DNA of 64,000 nt from Cristatella mucedo (GCA_009760855.2 WPIO01000004.1:2811001-2875000), one strand, 5' to 3'. Shown: positions 47,702 through 63,449, counted from the first letter of the stretch. Notes: generated by a model from the sequence alone, not told the origin. Numbers and translations are program-made.

Positions 47702-48513
47702 CGTCGTGCTAACCTCAACCATCGCAGCGATTTCGACGGAAGCGAAGGAGACGTGCGCGCGAGCACATCAGGCTGCGTTAGCTGCCACCCGGTGACCACC
47801 GCATGCCACGTACCCTTGTGCGCAGCCGCGCGCGATTCGACGGCGAGCAGCGTCTGCGCTTGCCGGCAGACGAGCGCCAGCAGCTCCGAGTCGCAGCAGC
47901 GCAGCAGCGCCAGCACGTAGTTGACCTTGGTCCAGTAGGTGGCGTCGGCGAACCACGCCCAGGCGTCGGCCACCCAGCGCTCCACCGCGCCGGCGTCGAG
48001 CGCGCGGTCGCCCGACGCGCTGCCCTCGGGCACGGCGAGGGCCGCGCACGACGCGCGGTCCGTCAGCATGCCGGGACGGCTTCGTGAGCGCGCGTACGTC
48101 CGATCCTTGGAGCCGTCGTGCGGCGACGTGACGTGCACGACGTAGCGCGCCAGATCGGCGCTGCGGAAGCGCTGCAGCAGACCCGACAGGAAGCGCCACT
48201 GGGTGCTGTGCCCGCAGCGCCAGAACCACTGGCGCACGCTGCGTGTCGCCTCGAGCAGCCGACACGACTCGCAGGCGCCGCACGCGGCCGCGTCCTGCTG
48301 CTGCTGGCCGCCCCTCGCGCAGCGCAGCTGATCGGAGCGAGCGAGCCGAAACTCGAAGTACTCCGCGTTCCGGTCGGCCGGTACGTCCTCGGCGTGCAGG
48401 TCGGCGGCCTCGCCGGTCGACTCGCCCGGCCCCGCCTCCGATCGAAGGCTGCCGCTGCCGCCGCCGCCGCCGCCGCCGAGGGACGACGCCGACCTCGTTT
48501 CAATGTCGAGCAT
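31441..48513 (-). CDS. FBXW10: FBXW10-like F-box/WD40 protein, complete 10-exon gene
   Basis: Ten exons join in phase: 48513-47814, 46984-46828, 38445-38265, 37885-37656, 36536-36333, 36236-36109, 35426-35278, 35088-34946, 33925-33767, 32686-31441. They total 3297 nt (1098 aa). Seen: a Cys-x-x-Cys N-terminal region with a WTKxNY block (aa 78-225), an F-box (about aa 288-330) with LPVHLSKYILGMLD, WD repeats (about aa 415-700), and a Ser/Arg/Gly/Pro-rich tail (about aa 715-1098). Known: this order and the wording of the blocks match vertebrate FBXW10 (about 1050 aa). F-box/WD40 proteins bind SKP1 through the F-box and hold substrates on the WD propeller in SCF ubiquitin ligases. Inferred: the same role here; the substrate is unknown. 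The start ATG has an in-frame TAA upstream and G at -3. Every junction is phase-consistent, which strongly supports a live gene. The second exon is the least certain. Confidence 0.9.
32690..33766 (-). other. intron 9 of the FBXW10-like gene
   Basis: No repeat is recognised except general AT-richness. It separates the last WD40 exon from the tail exon. Confidence 0.7.
33767..33925 (-). CDS. FBXW10: FBXW10-like exon 9 (last complete WD40 exon)
   Basis: The acceptor is CGTTGTAG and the donor ACTG/GTAAGT. The exon encodes YLRVITGAEDGRVRIWNLI, then a stretch ending SQSDPIISL. The YLRVI...DGKIRI...N..G wording closely follows the vertebrate protein. Its last codon is TG/C, completed in exon 10. 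Confidence 0.95.
34946..35088 (-). CDS. FBXW10: FBXW10-like exon 8 (WD40 repeats)
   Basis: The acceptor is GTTTTTACAG and the donor TG/GTAAGT. The exon encodes LLAGHKGEITAVKFDKWHIV, then TSRDGYALAWSSQGK and ALRHP. The FDxWH...DGxxxAW pattern is a strong FBXW10 signature. The split codon TG/C joins it to EVTSVEFMYLRVITG in exon 9. Confidence 0.95.
35278..35426 (-). CDS. FBXW10: FBXW10-like exon 7 (WD40 repeats)
   Basis: The acceptor is TTCTTTCACAG and the donor AAG/GTGAGA. The exon encodes WDIGTGKCVRTFKHKHPVMC, then ISGCQAGRVKVWNLETGKLV. These are two WD strands in register, each with a Trp-Asp or Trp-Asn end. It ends in phase 0. Confidence 0.95.
35843..35985. repeat. (CT)n microsatellite in FBXW10-like intron 6
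   Basis: About 140 bp of CT, with some CCT and CGCT interruptions at the 3' side, between exons 6 and 7. Confidence 0.95.
36109..36236 (-). CDS. FBXW10: FBXW10-like exon 6 (WD40 repeats)
   Basis: This 128-nt exon has acceptor CCTCTGCAG and donor AAAG/GTAAAA. The exon encodes KWDLRSRKCKRIFNGHQETV, then a strand ending FASASLDGSAK. The split codon G/TG joins it to WDIGTGKCVRTF of exon 7. It has the right length and phase to sit between exons 5 and 7. Confidence 0.9.
36333..36536 (-). CDS. FBXW10: FBXW10-like exon 5 (WD40 repeats)
   Basis: The acceptor is CCACTGCAG; the donor CG/GTACGC is slightly weak. The exon encodes SGGKYVAVDSTDRRIHLVEM, then GHSGPIRAIHV and GFVLSGSFDTSIR. These have the GH...D periodicity of WD repeats. 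Its last codon (CG) is completed by A from exon 6, giving SIRKWDL. Confidence 0.93.
37656..37885 (-). CDS. FBXW10: FBXW10-like exon 4 (F-box to WD40 linker)
   Basis: The acceptor is TTTTCGCGCAG and the donor GA/GTGAGT. The exon encodes GSSGVNPTYANDLSVLVPN, then a linker, then MEERNVYCGSYNVLVL. The last block is a hallmark of FBXW10 just before its propeller. It ends with two bases (GA) that the first base of exon 5 completes to Glu. Confidence 0.92.
38265..38445 (-). CDS. FBXW10: FBXW10-like exon 3 (F-box)
   Basis: The acceptor is ACATTACAG and the donor ATGCAG/GTTCG. The exon encodes YKDFICKLPVHLSKYILGML followed by DEATLYSC and a conserved Trp (SLAWRQLV). This is a classic F-box, the SKP1-binding motif. 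It ends in phase 0 and runs directly into the GSSGVNPTYAN block of exon 4. The intron before it, about 8.4 kb, is the longest in the gene and holds LINE and SINE copies. Confidence 0.93.
38840..38905 (+). repeat. shared LTR-like motif, copy 2
   Basis: GAGCACCGTGTTTTCG..., then CTCTGACCGGACGTGGAAGG and CACGTTTGTAAC. It is close to 18380-18445 and more weakly to 40918-41000. Confidence 0.5.
39830..39965 (-). mobile_element. tRNA-derived SINE (family 2), best copy
   Basis: The minus strand reads GCCCACGAGGTAAGGCGCTC (A-box side), GTTGCGGGTTCGAATTCTGA (B-box) and GTGATAGCCGTTATAGCTCT, then TCTGCCACTATG. It lies in FBXW10-like intron 2. Confidence 0.75.
40366..40720 (-). mobile_element. LINE family A 3' fragment, diverged
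   Basis: It has a complement of the ATT tail, TCTCTTTCTAGCACTTTGCA, 3' UTR and the CTCCTAAGAATTTGAGATTG segment of the coding end. Confidence 0.65.
41395..41690 (+). mobile_element. LINE family A middle fragment, very diverged
   Basis: It follows NSLATCIDDIIHAWMAAKFQ and KLEDG. Later segments match the DDKTN..GKP to STVKSAYFQ part of other copies only by spacing and short words. Confidence 0.45.
42075..42170 (+). mobile_element. tRNA-derived SINE head
   Basis: GGGCGTAAGGTGGTTGCACT, a B-box GGGTTCAAGTCCTGCA and CAATAGGCTTGCCTTCACTG. The tail is not recognised. Confidence 0.5.
42400..43010 (+). mobile_element. LINE family B, well preserved 3' half with ACATT tail
   Basis: The open frame 42424-42951 (175 codons) reads NMAARLVFKSQRFEHVSPLL, LGWLPVEQRIQSKVLTLTH, YLAELLHQFQPVRALRSC, GDRSFSSAGPRLWKSLPQ and RTESRLGCECAIQNSSA. 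The tail is GGAGATACATTACATAGG. This is the best family B reference in the window. Confidence 0.92.
43011..43760. other. GC-rich intronic sequence
   Basis: Long overlapping frames exist on both strands without recognised motifs; it lies in FBXW10-like intron 2. Confidence 0.4.
43763..43905 (+). mobile_element. SINE with tRNA-like head and LINE-A-derived tail (family 1, best copy)
   Basis: GTTTGGTCCAGCGGTTAAGG is followed by a B-box GTGGGCTCGATCCCC. The tail GAAGCGCCTGAATAGAGACT, CAAGTTCTCTTGGGGCGCTT and TACAAAGGAATGATAT aligns closely with the last 55 bp of LINE family A. Known: SINEs often copy a partner LINE 3' end so that its RT will prime on them. Confidence 0.75.
43945..44030 (+). mobile_element. 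possible tRNA-SINE head
   Basis: GGGTAAGGTATCACGTGACT and the B-box-like GTCACGGGTTCGACACC suggest another head. No tail was found. Confidence 0.35.
44031..46827. other. GC/CpG-rich part of FBXW10-like intron 2
   Basis: It is rich in CpG with several long overlapping frames (44505-45063, 45265-45862). None has matching splice borders that would add to the gene. It could hold regulatory DNA. Confidence 0.4.
46828..46984 (-). CDS. FBXW10: FBXW10-like exon 2 (linker before F-box)
   Basis: This 157-nt exon was found by phase. The acceptor is ...ATCGTTCGTAG behind a pyrimidine-rich stretch, and the donor is CG/GTAAGC. It starts with two bases and ends with two bases, exactly what exon 1 (one base left) and exon 3 (one base needed) require. 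It encodes an acidic linker ending PELLVLLNAPKAYSGMAR. Joined to exon 3 this reads SGMAR-YKDFICKLP, closely matching the vertebrate segment before the F-box. Confidence 0.75.
47455..47699. repeat. (GA)n microsatellite in FBXW10-like intron 1
   Basis: About 245 bp of GA with GACA and GGGA interruptions. On the gene strand it is (CT)n, beginning about 115 nt after the proposed exon 1 donor. Confidence 0.97.
47814..48513 (-). CDS. FBXW10: FBXW10-like exon 1 (start codon, N-terminal conserved region)
   Basis: The ATG at 48513-48511 is preceded in frame by a TAA about ten codons upstream. The exon encodes a seven-glycine run (aa 13-19), a QQQQ run, a CESCRLL / WFWRCG block, and an AVERWVADAWAWFAD block followed by WTKVNYVLALL. 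These blocks align with the N-terminal region of vertebrate FBXW10 as I remember it. The proposed donor (AAG G/GTACGT) leaves one base of a codon. The open frame continues past it into a (CT)n tract, so the donor is the least certain edge. Confidence 0.85.
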
Positions 48514-49080
48514 GGCCGATCGTCGAACCCACGATTAATTGGGTCGATTTTGATCCACCGCCTCCGTCGTCGTCGGTGGCGGCGCGTCAGCGCCAGCGCG
48601 AGCTGGGCAGCGAGCTGCCGGCGGTGCCGAGCGTATTTCCGCGGATGCGGGAAGCGGCCGCTGTCGGTCACCTGTCGGTCACCTGCCTGCAGCCTGACGG
48701 GGCAGCGATTGCTCGGCTGCCATCGCGCCAACTTCCGGGGTTAGCGGTACCGAGTTTGTGATCGCGGCGAGCTCGATCGTCCTTCGCCAAGCATCGGCGG
48801 CACCTTAGAGAGAGAGAGAGAGAGCCGAGTGTTCGCTTTCGCATGAGCGGCCGCGCTCCGACTGGCGCTCGCCAAGCAGCGGCGCCAGAGCTCGCCGGTT
48901 CTGCTACTGCCGGCCCGCGTTCAATTCCGTCAGCGGGCGCGGTCGGTTGCGTAACTTCGGCATTCCCGGTGGACCGGACGATGACTGCCGGAAGTCCTGT
49001 TCCTCTGAATTAGTATGATTAGGAACCGGCAATGGCAAATTCTACGCTGAGGCGATATGAGGAGCCCCCGACTCGCGTCT
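48514..49080 (-). promoter_or_regulatory. GC/CpG-rich region upstream of the FBXW10-like ATG, probable promoter
   Basis: The DNA just 5' of the start codon is strongly GC- and CpG-rich, unlike the AT-rich LINE regions. It holds a short (AG)n run at about 48807-48824 on the plus strand. No clear TATA box was seen. Calling it a promoter is inference from position and composition. The start of transcription cannot be placed. Confidence 0.4.
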
Positions 49081-49340
49081 TATAGCCATTCAGCTGTGCT
49101 TTGGGCTTTCAAGGGGCGAGCGGCTCGTTATGTTGTCCTCTTTGGTTGTCGAATAGACTTTGCCCTTGGCTGAGGATATGGACTCGTCATAGCACGCTAC
49201 GGACGCTCTCCATTGCGTCGCGCTCTCCCACCATCTGCATAAGCTGCCGCTGCACTGCCGCGCTGCACCCGCGTGCATTAGCCGCGCGCCTCCTTCCCTT
49301 GGCGCCCGCTTCGCCGGCATTTAGTTCGCAGCGACTACGA

Positions 49341-49730
49341 CTGGTTCTCTCCCTACCAGTCAGCAGATCAACTTCAAGTTGTCACTTGCTTTGAGGTCCT
49401 TCATTCTTTTCTTCTAGCCTACGCATCCAAACTGCACTCCAATCATGCCACCCACTCTTCTGACTCAAATCGCTTAGCTGCGCCTCTAGCTAACCTCGAA
49501 TCCTATCGAGACTGTACATTAAAATCGTATGCACCCAAAGCCTTGAAATCGTTCCCGACTGACGTCACAGCAAAATCTCCTGACGTAAAATTTAAAGGAG
49601 CTTAAAGCATAACTTGTTGGCTCCGAGTGAACTGTACTTCTTGTGCGCTTGTGCTTATGTACTCATGCGCGCTCACACTGTTCATGCTATCGTTAACAAA
49701 CGGACGCGCTTCCTTTGCATAATGCTTATA
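49341..49730 (+). mobile_element. LINE family A fragment, very diverged
   Basis: It follows LPVSRSTSSCHLL/INFKLSLALRSFILF.., HATHSSDSNRLAAPLANLES and YAPKALKS, then 3' UTR words. It is old and lacks a clear tail. Confidence 0.55.
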
Positions 49731-50139
49731 GTGCCACTTGACAGAGATTGCGAAAAAAAGTTTCACTTTTATTATTTCCCACGCGCCGGTAAGGGATAAA
49801 GAATATGAGTGCAGTTTAAGCAATTTCAATAAGCAATTGAGACATAATTACGAGTGCTGCATTTTGACGCATAGATTTTAGTGAGAAGCGCTCGTGCGCT
49901 AGCTAGCCGTGCGGTGCATCCGCAAGCTTCGTAAAAGCTATAGTTCTTGCCCTGCCAAGCTAAAAACTCCACGACGAGTGAAAGAAGATTCTGCGAGCTG
50001 CTTATTAATGCATAAGTCAGAGAATTTAACTAACGCGCTCGTAAACGAGAAAGTTTAAGCCTCGCTAAAGGCAGAAATGTCCCAGCGACTTCAGCGAATT
50101 TTCTTTGCCGCGTCCCTGTACACATGCATGCGCAAATAT

Positions 50140-50141
<2 letters not shown>

Positions 50142-50198
<57 letters not shown>

Positions 50199-50265
50199 GC
50201 GTGTGCGTGTGTTTGCTTACGTGTGCGTGTGTGTGCTTACGTGGGTGCGTGTGTGTTTGTGTAGC
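50142..50265. repeat. (GT)n / (GTGTGC)n microsatellite
   Basis: It is pure GT to about 50192, then GTGTGC-type units with TTGCTTAC interruptions. Confidence 0.95.
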
Positions 50266-51425
50266 AGTAGAGATGCGCTCACGCACGTTTAGCTCAAGCC
50301 GCCACCCGGACCGGCCAACCAATGAGACCGCTGTAGCTCTGAGCACTGCGACGGTGACGATGGCGTCCTTGATAGCAACCGTATGCGTGCAGCGTGTTCT
50401 AGAAAGTTCGACGTCCAAGTTTTCTATATAATGGCTATTAGCGATCCGGTCGCAGCTTCTGATCACCGTCCAAAGCCTCTAGCACACCCCGCCCGGGGGG
50501 GGGGAAGGACGTGTAAGAGGAGGGGGTCGAGCTAGGGCTTGTCCTCTGCCCTCTTAAGCGTTAAAGCGGGCACCTTGTGCAGTCGAGACGCTCCTGCGTA
50601 GCTTACCTCGTGCATCTGGCCTCTCGCGTTCGAGCCTGGGGGCTAACGGCGGCTTCTCGTGCAGCCCGATCGCATCCCCATCACCCGCCGCATGGCTTCG
50701 TAGGCGTGGCTGCTAGGCGACGGATGGCGGAAGTGGGGTCGAGTCAGCCATTTCCGGCTGCGACTCCAGCTGACCGCGGTCTTGCGGACCCTTGTTGCTT
50801 GTCGCGCGGCGGCGCCATAGCCACACCGCTGCCGCTCTGAGAACATACCAGTGACCGTATATATATATATATATTTTTTCTTGCTTAGTCAGCATATTTG
50901 AGACAGACGGATCAGGACTGCCGAGGTGGAGGACTTTCAGACTGCGGCGGTTTCAGGGGAGGTGGGAACGTCTGACCTCGACCCCATTATCGCCCTCGCG
51001 AACTGAAGCCGGTAGGTAGATCTATTCACGTCTGAGGAGAGCTTCGCAGCTCCCACTGGGCAACGAGGCGCACCTCTGCCAGTTCGGTTGCATCGGTTCC
51101 ACGCCCGAGAGACGCGGTGGAGGCGGGGAGGCGGAGAGCAAGACATGTCTACGACCGAGGTAGTTGCTATTGCCATCGGGCTACAGCACCCGTAGTACAC
51201 GAAATGGAAATCCATGAGTAACCTGTAGAAAAAACTGCGCTCTCCCTCTCCGATACCATTCGCTAAGTAGCTCGCTGCCCCAGAAAACCATGCAAACTTA
51301 TTTAGTAAGCTCCTTTTAGTGAAATATGTGCACGTTAATTCGGTAAAATTACGACAGTGCTTGGGAATAGCGGCCACTCTTGTACATTGAAAACCGGGGA
51401 TTTAATTTATTGTTTCAACCGTATA
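50266..51425. other. no recognisable gene
   Basis: Moderately GC-rich. A tRNA-like stretch near 50580-50650 is too poor to call. Confidence 0.45.
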
Positions 51426-51427
51426 AT

Positions 51428-51545
51428 ATTGATAATAAAAATAATAATGCACTTGATAAAGCGCCCTCTGAGAACTAAATCAATCTCTAGCTGCTTTGCA
51501 TTTGCTGCCAAGGGAAACGCGATTGAATGGTGACTGGCTATGTGT
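51428..51545 (-). mobile_element. LINE family A 3' end fragment
   Basis: It has the complement of the ATT tail and family signature, cut after the TTGAATGGTGA block. A plus-strand copy follows 45 bp later. Confidence 0.75.
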
Positions 51546-51589
51546 CGTGATGCTCAATCAGCTATTCATTGGGCATAAAACAGGTAAGA

Positions 51590-51695
51590 CTACTTTGGAC
51601 AGCAATCGTGCTACCTTTGCAGCAAATTTAAAGCTCCTTGAAAGAGATTTAATACTATGAGGGTGTTTTATCAATTGTATTATTATGATTATAAG
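51590..51695 (+). mobile_element. LINE family A 3' end fragment (inverted partner)
   Basis: AGCAATCGTGCTACCTTTGC, AAAGCTCCTTGAAAGAGATT and a GTATTATTATGATTAT tail. Opposite orientation to 51428-51545. Confidence 0.7.
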
Positions 51696-51785
51696 TAGTT
51701 AGTTTATGGTTTGGCTGGTGCAATACTAGCTTGCCTCACTGTATCCGTCAAATAGACGGCCATCCATTAACGATCTGTACTTATG

Positions 51786-51870
51786 ATAATAATAATAATA
51801 AATTTTCTAGTGTCCTCGCAGAACTTAATCTCTTTCAAGGCACTTTACATTGCTGCGAAGTCGTAATAGA
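51786..51870 (-). mobile_element. LINE family A terminal fragment
   Basis: (AAT)n, then a diverged AGAACTTAATCTCTTTCAAG and CACTTTACATTGCTGC. Confidence 0.6.
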
Positions 51871-52500
51871 TTCTCCTAGTTGTTGCAGTGCTCCGCTACG
51901 GTCACCGTATTCCGTGTCCATGTATCAGTGACGCACCGTTAGCCACGCTTCGACGCTCTAGCTCCGCCCGTAGCGCGTCTGCTAGGAGCAGCACCGTTAC
52001 AGCGTTCACTGCGTCCCTGGCTGCAGAAAGCTGCAGAAGCCACAACAGCGCTTCTGTAGATTTATCGTTCCGGTGAGGATGGCATGAAGCTATAAATGTG
52101 AGTCCGCCCGATACAGGTAGTATTTCGACTAGTTAATCCAAGAGAGGTGAAGTAGAGAGCCACATCATAACACAAGCTATCTCTAACGAGAGATCCGAGT
52201 CCGGAGGCTATGATACAAGAAAAGTGGCTTCAATGAATCAGCAATTAGCGAAGTAAGTTGGCTCAAAGCCGTCAATCAAGCATATCGATGAAGCATGCCT
52301 TTTCCGGTTCAGTTTTTATTTCTTTCGCATTGTCAATAAGTCGGACACATATGGATTGTAGCACGTTAGCGTAATCTTCATTTGAACTTTTAATGAACAT
52401 TTTCCAGATTTTCTTACAGAAATATGTTTGCAATTTTTGCAAATACATGCCAAATAACTGGCACTAATCTCGCTACTCTACTAATACATCTGTACCCAGG
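51871..52500. other. no recognisable feature
   Basis: Nothing supportable. Confidence 0.5.
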
Positions 52501-53220
52501 CTAGGTTCGGTCGGCTGTGACCGGATGGCTGTAATGGGGGTATGGGTCACAGGCTAAGCCGGGGTCAGACCTACGGCATGTGCGGTGACGTGAGGTCACC
52601 GGGGCTCTTGGGTAGGAGAAGTTGGCCGAGTACGTCGTGGTGTTGGAGGCTCCCGGTCTCGCCGAGTTATGCACCTGGATAGTTGCAGGCGTGCTCCGGC
52701 GATGCGGCCACGCACGCAAGGCGACGAGTACCCAAGGCCCGAGCCGAGCTGGGTAGCACGCTCGTTGTTGAGACTTGCATATTCCGCGTTCCCGTGTAGC
52801 GTCTTCATGACCCCCCCCGTGTGTTGGCGTCTTTCGGTGGAAGCTCTCGACTGTGGTGGTTGTTGACTCGGACTAGCCAAGCAGTTATTCAGCCAGCTGA
52901 GTCTTGGACAGCGTACGCTCGTACTGTTGGATTCGGAGTCGGTACAGCGGCAGGAATGCGGAAGCCGACTGACCAACTAACACGTTTGTTCGCGCTTGCT
53001 GCGTCGTCTTGCGCCCCATAGTGTACTGTGTATAGGACCCTCCCTGTAGACGTGTTTAGTTTCCCTGTTGTTGTTGGCGCATGCGTTATTATAAAGAGGT
53101 TTAACCTGACTGCCGCTCGTCTTACCCTAGCCCAGCGGCATGGCGAGCGGCAGCGTGGCCGGAGTGTAGCGGGGTTTGGCGGGAAATAGCCTTTGACCCC
53201 TGGAACTTGGCTACACGTCT
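52501..53220. other. GC-rich unassigned stretch, possible LTR remnant
   Basis: It has TATTATAAAGAGG (TATA-like) near 53090 and then a 10-bp inverted repeat CTGCCGCTCG...CGAGCGGCAG (53110-53153). Overlapping frames carry no known motif. There is no second copy in the window to prove an LTR. Confidence 0.25.
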
Positions 53221-53820
53221 ATAAGCCTCAGCATGCACAGTAATAATCATAAAAAATCTTTCGCATAGTGTTCGACGAGAATCAACTCTCTATTCAGGCA
53301 TTTTTCAATTGGCTGTTAGAGAATCGATTATCGCGAGTTAATGACAAGACTCGTTCCCTCAGCGCACAGCGTTTTAGCTAGTTTACTATGCACTTACTGC
53401 CAGTACATAAGCTTGTCTTCCAAAAAAAATTATTAATCACGCGCCTCTTGCTCACTCGATTGTCCTCTGCAGCTTAGCGCTTGCATTTTTATTTTTATCC
53501 TTGATTTTTACGTTGGCTTTTATGTCAGTTCGCAAATGTATGCCGAATGAATGCAGGTGGATAGTTGAGAATAAAACTAGCATGCAAGTAGCAGCGAAGA
53601 GCAGCCGACGAGGAATCGGTAGAATTGACAGTCGCAGAGTAAATCGGCAGCAGGAGTAAGGACGGCTTCTTTGCGTTAGAAAGATTAGATTAAAGTGAGC
53701 TCAGTACTCAAAACCTAGCAGATTCACACGCGTATGGAAGCAGAAGATGTTTTATATTCACCTGAGAATTGCTCAATGCTGACTTCACGTTAACAGATTT
53801 TTGGTACGTACCGATGTATC
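53221..53820. other. no recognisable feature
   Basis: AT-rich sequence; nothing supportable. Confidence 0.5.
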
Positions 53821-53824
53821 GTCG

Positions 53825-53945
<121 letters not shown>

Positions 53946-54720
53946 CTTCAACTTCCCTCCATACCCCCATCTCCCTCAACCCAATCCCGTCCCTCAGCCA
54001 ATCCACTCAAGAGGCCTTTCTTCATGGATTAGAATAGCAATCGAGCCACCGCCTCCATTTATTAGAAGGGAGTAAAGAAGAAGCGCTGTCAAACCAGTGT
54101 CTGGCCCTTCTGCCGGTCGCTTCGGTCTGCCGCCGAGTCTCGGCCATTCTTCGGTTCTCACCTAAAATGCAGACGGACTCGCTTACCTGAGCTGGTGGTG
54201 GCAAATGCAGTGGTGGACTCTCTTGACCGAGCGGCGTAGATCATGGACTTCAATAAGGGCTGTGGCTGGGCCAGTCGAAGTCCGCCATACGATGTGGCGG
54301 CATTTGCTCCCCCACCCACTTCCTTTAGCATGGGCAGAGACATGGACCTACCCTATTCCCTAGCTTCTCGACCGTAGCCAACGCCGAAATTATGTCCTAC
54401 TTCCACACGATGAGCAATCGCCCAGATCACATCTAGTAACTACTATGATTGTCAGCAGTAATTTTCCCTTATTTGCTTATCTCGACCACTGCATGAAAAT
54501 CTTGCAGGTCTTGCCCCATACATAAAAATAGTGTGGGTCTTGCCCCCTAGATGAAAATCCGTACTCCACCTCTAAAGGAGGGGGCTTTGTGAAAGCTTAG
54601 CTGTTCAGTATGGAGTCCTGGTGTGTCCTCCTTGGCACAGCCGTGAGTTAACGTATTCGAAGTCACTAGCACCGCTGACATCTCCTCGAGTGCAGTGGAT
54701 GCCTTGCAAGGTTGTGTCAC
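53946..54720. other. no recognisable gene
   Basis: The frames are short, with no motif or splice support. Confidence 0.5.
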
Positions 54721-54724
54721 TCGG

Positions 54725-55180
54725 ATCTCTTCGCTCTCATCCGTCAGTCTTCGAACATTCGAACTACTTCCCAATCAGGCCAGGCACAGTACCATCCACT
54801 ATTCCGACTCGGGTCTCTTAGCTGTGTCTCTTAACAACCTCAAACCAACCTCACATTTATTAGAGACGGAGCCTTTAGGTAGTACGATCCCGGAGCCTGG
54901 GGCATTCACTTTCAAGTGACGTCACGACAGTGACACCCTGGCTTGACGTTTAAAGAGAAACTAAGACCAGGCTTGCTCCTCGCGGCATTAGTGCTCGACA
55001 CCATGCTGACATCGCGGCATTAGTGTTGACACTAAGTCTGCTGCTACTAACCATATCTATATACTGACCATGAGTGTCTAACAACGGTATGCTTGATGGA
55101 CCACTAATCATTTCGTCGTGCTTTCTTAACAGTATCTGTAGAGTGCCCAGAAAGAGATTCAGTTCTCTGAGACACAAATC

Positions 55181-55215
<35 letters not shown>
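54725..55215 (+). mobile_element. LINE family A 3' fragment, diverged, with (ATT)n
   Basis: It starts near the LPNQARHSTIHYSDS segment and ends AGAGTGCCCAGAAAGAGATT, CAGTTCTCTGAGAC and twelve or so ATT units. Confidence 0.75.
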
Positions 55216-55216
<1 letters not shown>

Positions 55217-55544
55217 GTTAGCTGGTACGACCGGTCACGGTCCGATGAGTCTAAAAATCAAGTTTGGTAAAGTTTACGAATAGTAGAGAAAACTCCTACT
55301 CCCCCAAAAATGAGTCGATAAATCATTAGAGAGGGAAGATCTGTTAAGATGCCTTGGCGAACGCTTTCTTATTGGTATCGGTCACCGAGCTACGTCGGCG
55401 ATCAACTCCGCCAAGAGGAGAAGTTCAGCACAAGAGGAAAGGGGCTGCTGCCAACCATGGCTTGGCAGCTGGTGGCTGGTCGGATCTGACTACTAGCCTA
55501 ACTGACCCTTCGAGACTGCTGGTCTGTACGGCTTCCTTTAGTCT

Positions 55545-55675
55545 TAATCTCGAGGTCAAGTGCTTGAACTTTAAGATCGTGGGCTCGAGCCCAGCAGCCC
55601 ATGACTATTCTGGATTTGCCACTGCAAGTGGGAGCGATAGCTGCTAAGGTTTTTCTGTCGCTACATAAAGGAGGA
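55545..55675 (+). mobile_element. tRNA-derived SINE (family 2)
   Basis: GAGGTCAAGTGCTTGAACTT, a B-box GTGGGCTCGAGCCC, GCCACTGCAAGTGGGAGCGA, TAGCTGCTAAGGTTTTTCTG and TCGCTACATAAAGGAGG. The tail agrees with the 61745 and 39830 copies. Confidence 0.65.
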
Positions 55676-56607
55676 TATTGAATGAGCTCATCTTGGCTGT
55701 TTAATTTTACTTACTCATTCTGGAAAATATTCCGATTGTCTACCCAGCTACCCACTGGGTTTAAGCTCTTTGAAACAGTAGGCCCTTTAATTCTCATGTT
55801 CTGTGAAGCACGACCGAAGAGCAAAGACGAGACCCTGGCCCGGGCAGCACCGTGGTCGACGAGCAAGAATGCAAGCCACCACATACAAAGTCTCCCCGTG
55901 AGGAGACTAATTAATCCATTATTTTCTTGCAATTTAGGCTGGTCTTTGACTCTCACAAGTTCATGCCACACCAATTTTAACGGGAGTCTAATTGGCATAC
56001 CTGCTCATAAGAGTGCACACAAACGCGCTGATCTCCAGAAATCGCTTCAAGATTTCCTCGCGAAAGATACCACGACATTGAAAAGACGAATTTCGTCGGC
56101 ACTGTTTCTCCAGGTGCAGAGCGTGGGAGATCAAAAATTCAAATGCATTGTCAAATAGTTTTGACACGTGTTGGCAGTATGTGTACACGAGTTTCATCTG
56201 GAAGAGCAAGTCGACCAACAGGCTTACATGGATGACGAAAGAGCACTGAGACCACACGAGCAGTGCTAATATAGCAGGAGCAGCAGCAAAGCTAGCGTGG
56301 CTCTTTCTTATTGCCCGTCCGCTTAGTCTAAAATGGTGGACGCACGGTGGGGCAGAAGCACGACAAAAACAACACCATCGGACGGAAAAAAGGCCGACTG
56401 CGTGAGCCTAGAGGCAGACACGTGAGCCTTTGGACCTGAGCAAGTTCGTGCAAGCCGGCACCACGCTGCTGGGATTGTGCCGCCCGAGGCCGTGGACAAC
56501 TCAGCTGGCACGCAGTGGGCGCACGCGGAGCTGCGACTCTGCTGTTGCTCAGTGTGCGTGCACAGAGAGCAGCGACTCGGCTGCTACGCGTACGGGGGAG
56601 TGGCAAC
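55676..56607. other. 3' flank of the dynein gene
   Basis: Frames of 158 (plus, 55682-56158) and 95 (minus) codons overlap each other and are not recognised. Part may be 3' UTR of the dynein gene. Confidence 0.4.
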
Positions 56608-63071
<6,464 letters not shown>

Positions 63072-63449
63072 CTGGAGCCGAAGGCGCGACGCGACAGTTG
63101 CCTGGCTGCGAATGGTTCGCTGGCAAAAACGGCGAGAACCGCCCGGCGACCGAAACCAAAGCGCAATGAGTACAATACAAGTCCGGTCAGGCACCGCAGC
63201 CTGCCAAGGCCGGCTTCACAAGGCTCGAGTCCAATGTGACGAAAGCTCTTGTTTCGATTTATTTTTGCTCTGCAGAATACAAACCAGTCCTCGCACCTAT
63301 CAGCTCACCTAAGTATCATTTGCAAAGCAGCAATGGTTCAGCTTATCTCTCAATGGGAGGTTTCCGAACCTAGATGCAAGAGGCCATGGGTAGGTAGCCC
63401 GGCAGGCCTTTAAAGTACGATTTCACATTAAGGATGAGTCCTGGGATCA

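Noticed and set aside
48063-48744. Long frames on both strands over FBXW10-like exon 1
   Set aside because: They are shadows of exon 1 in GC-rich DNA; only the chosen frame carries the conserved blocks.
55682-56158. 158-codon plus-strand frame as a gene downstream of dynein
   Set aside because: No recognisable motif, and an equally open frame lies on the other strand.
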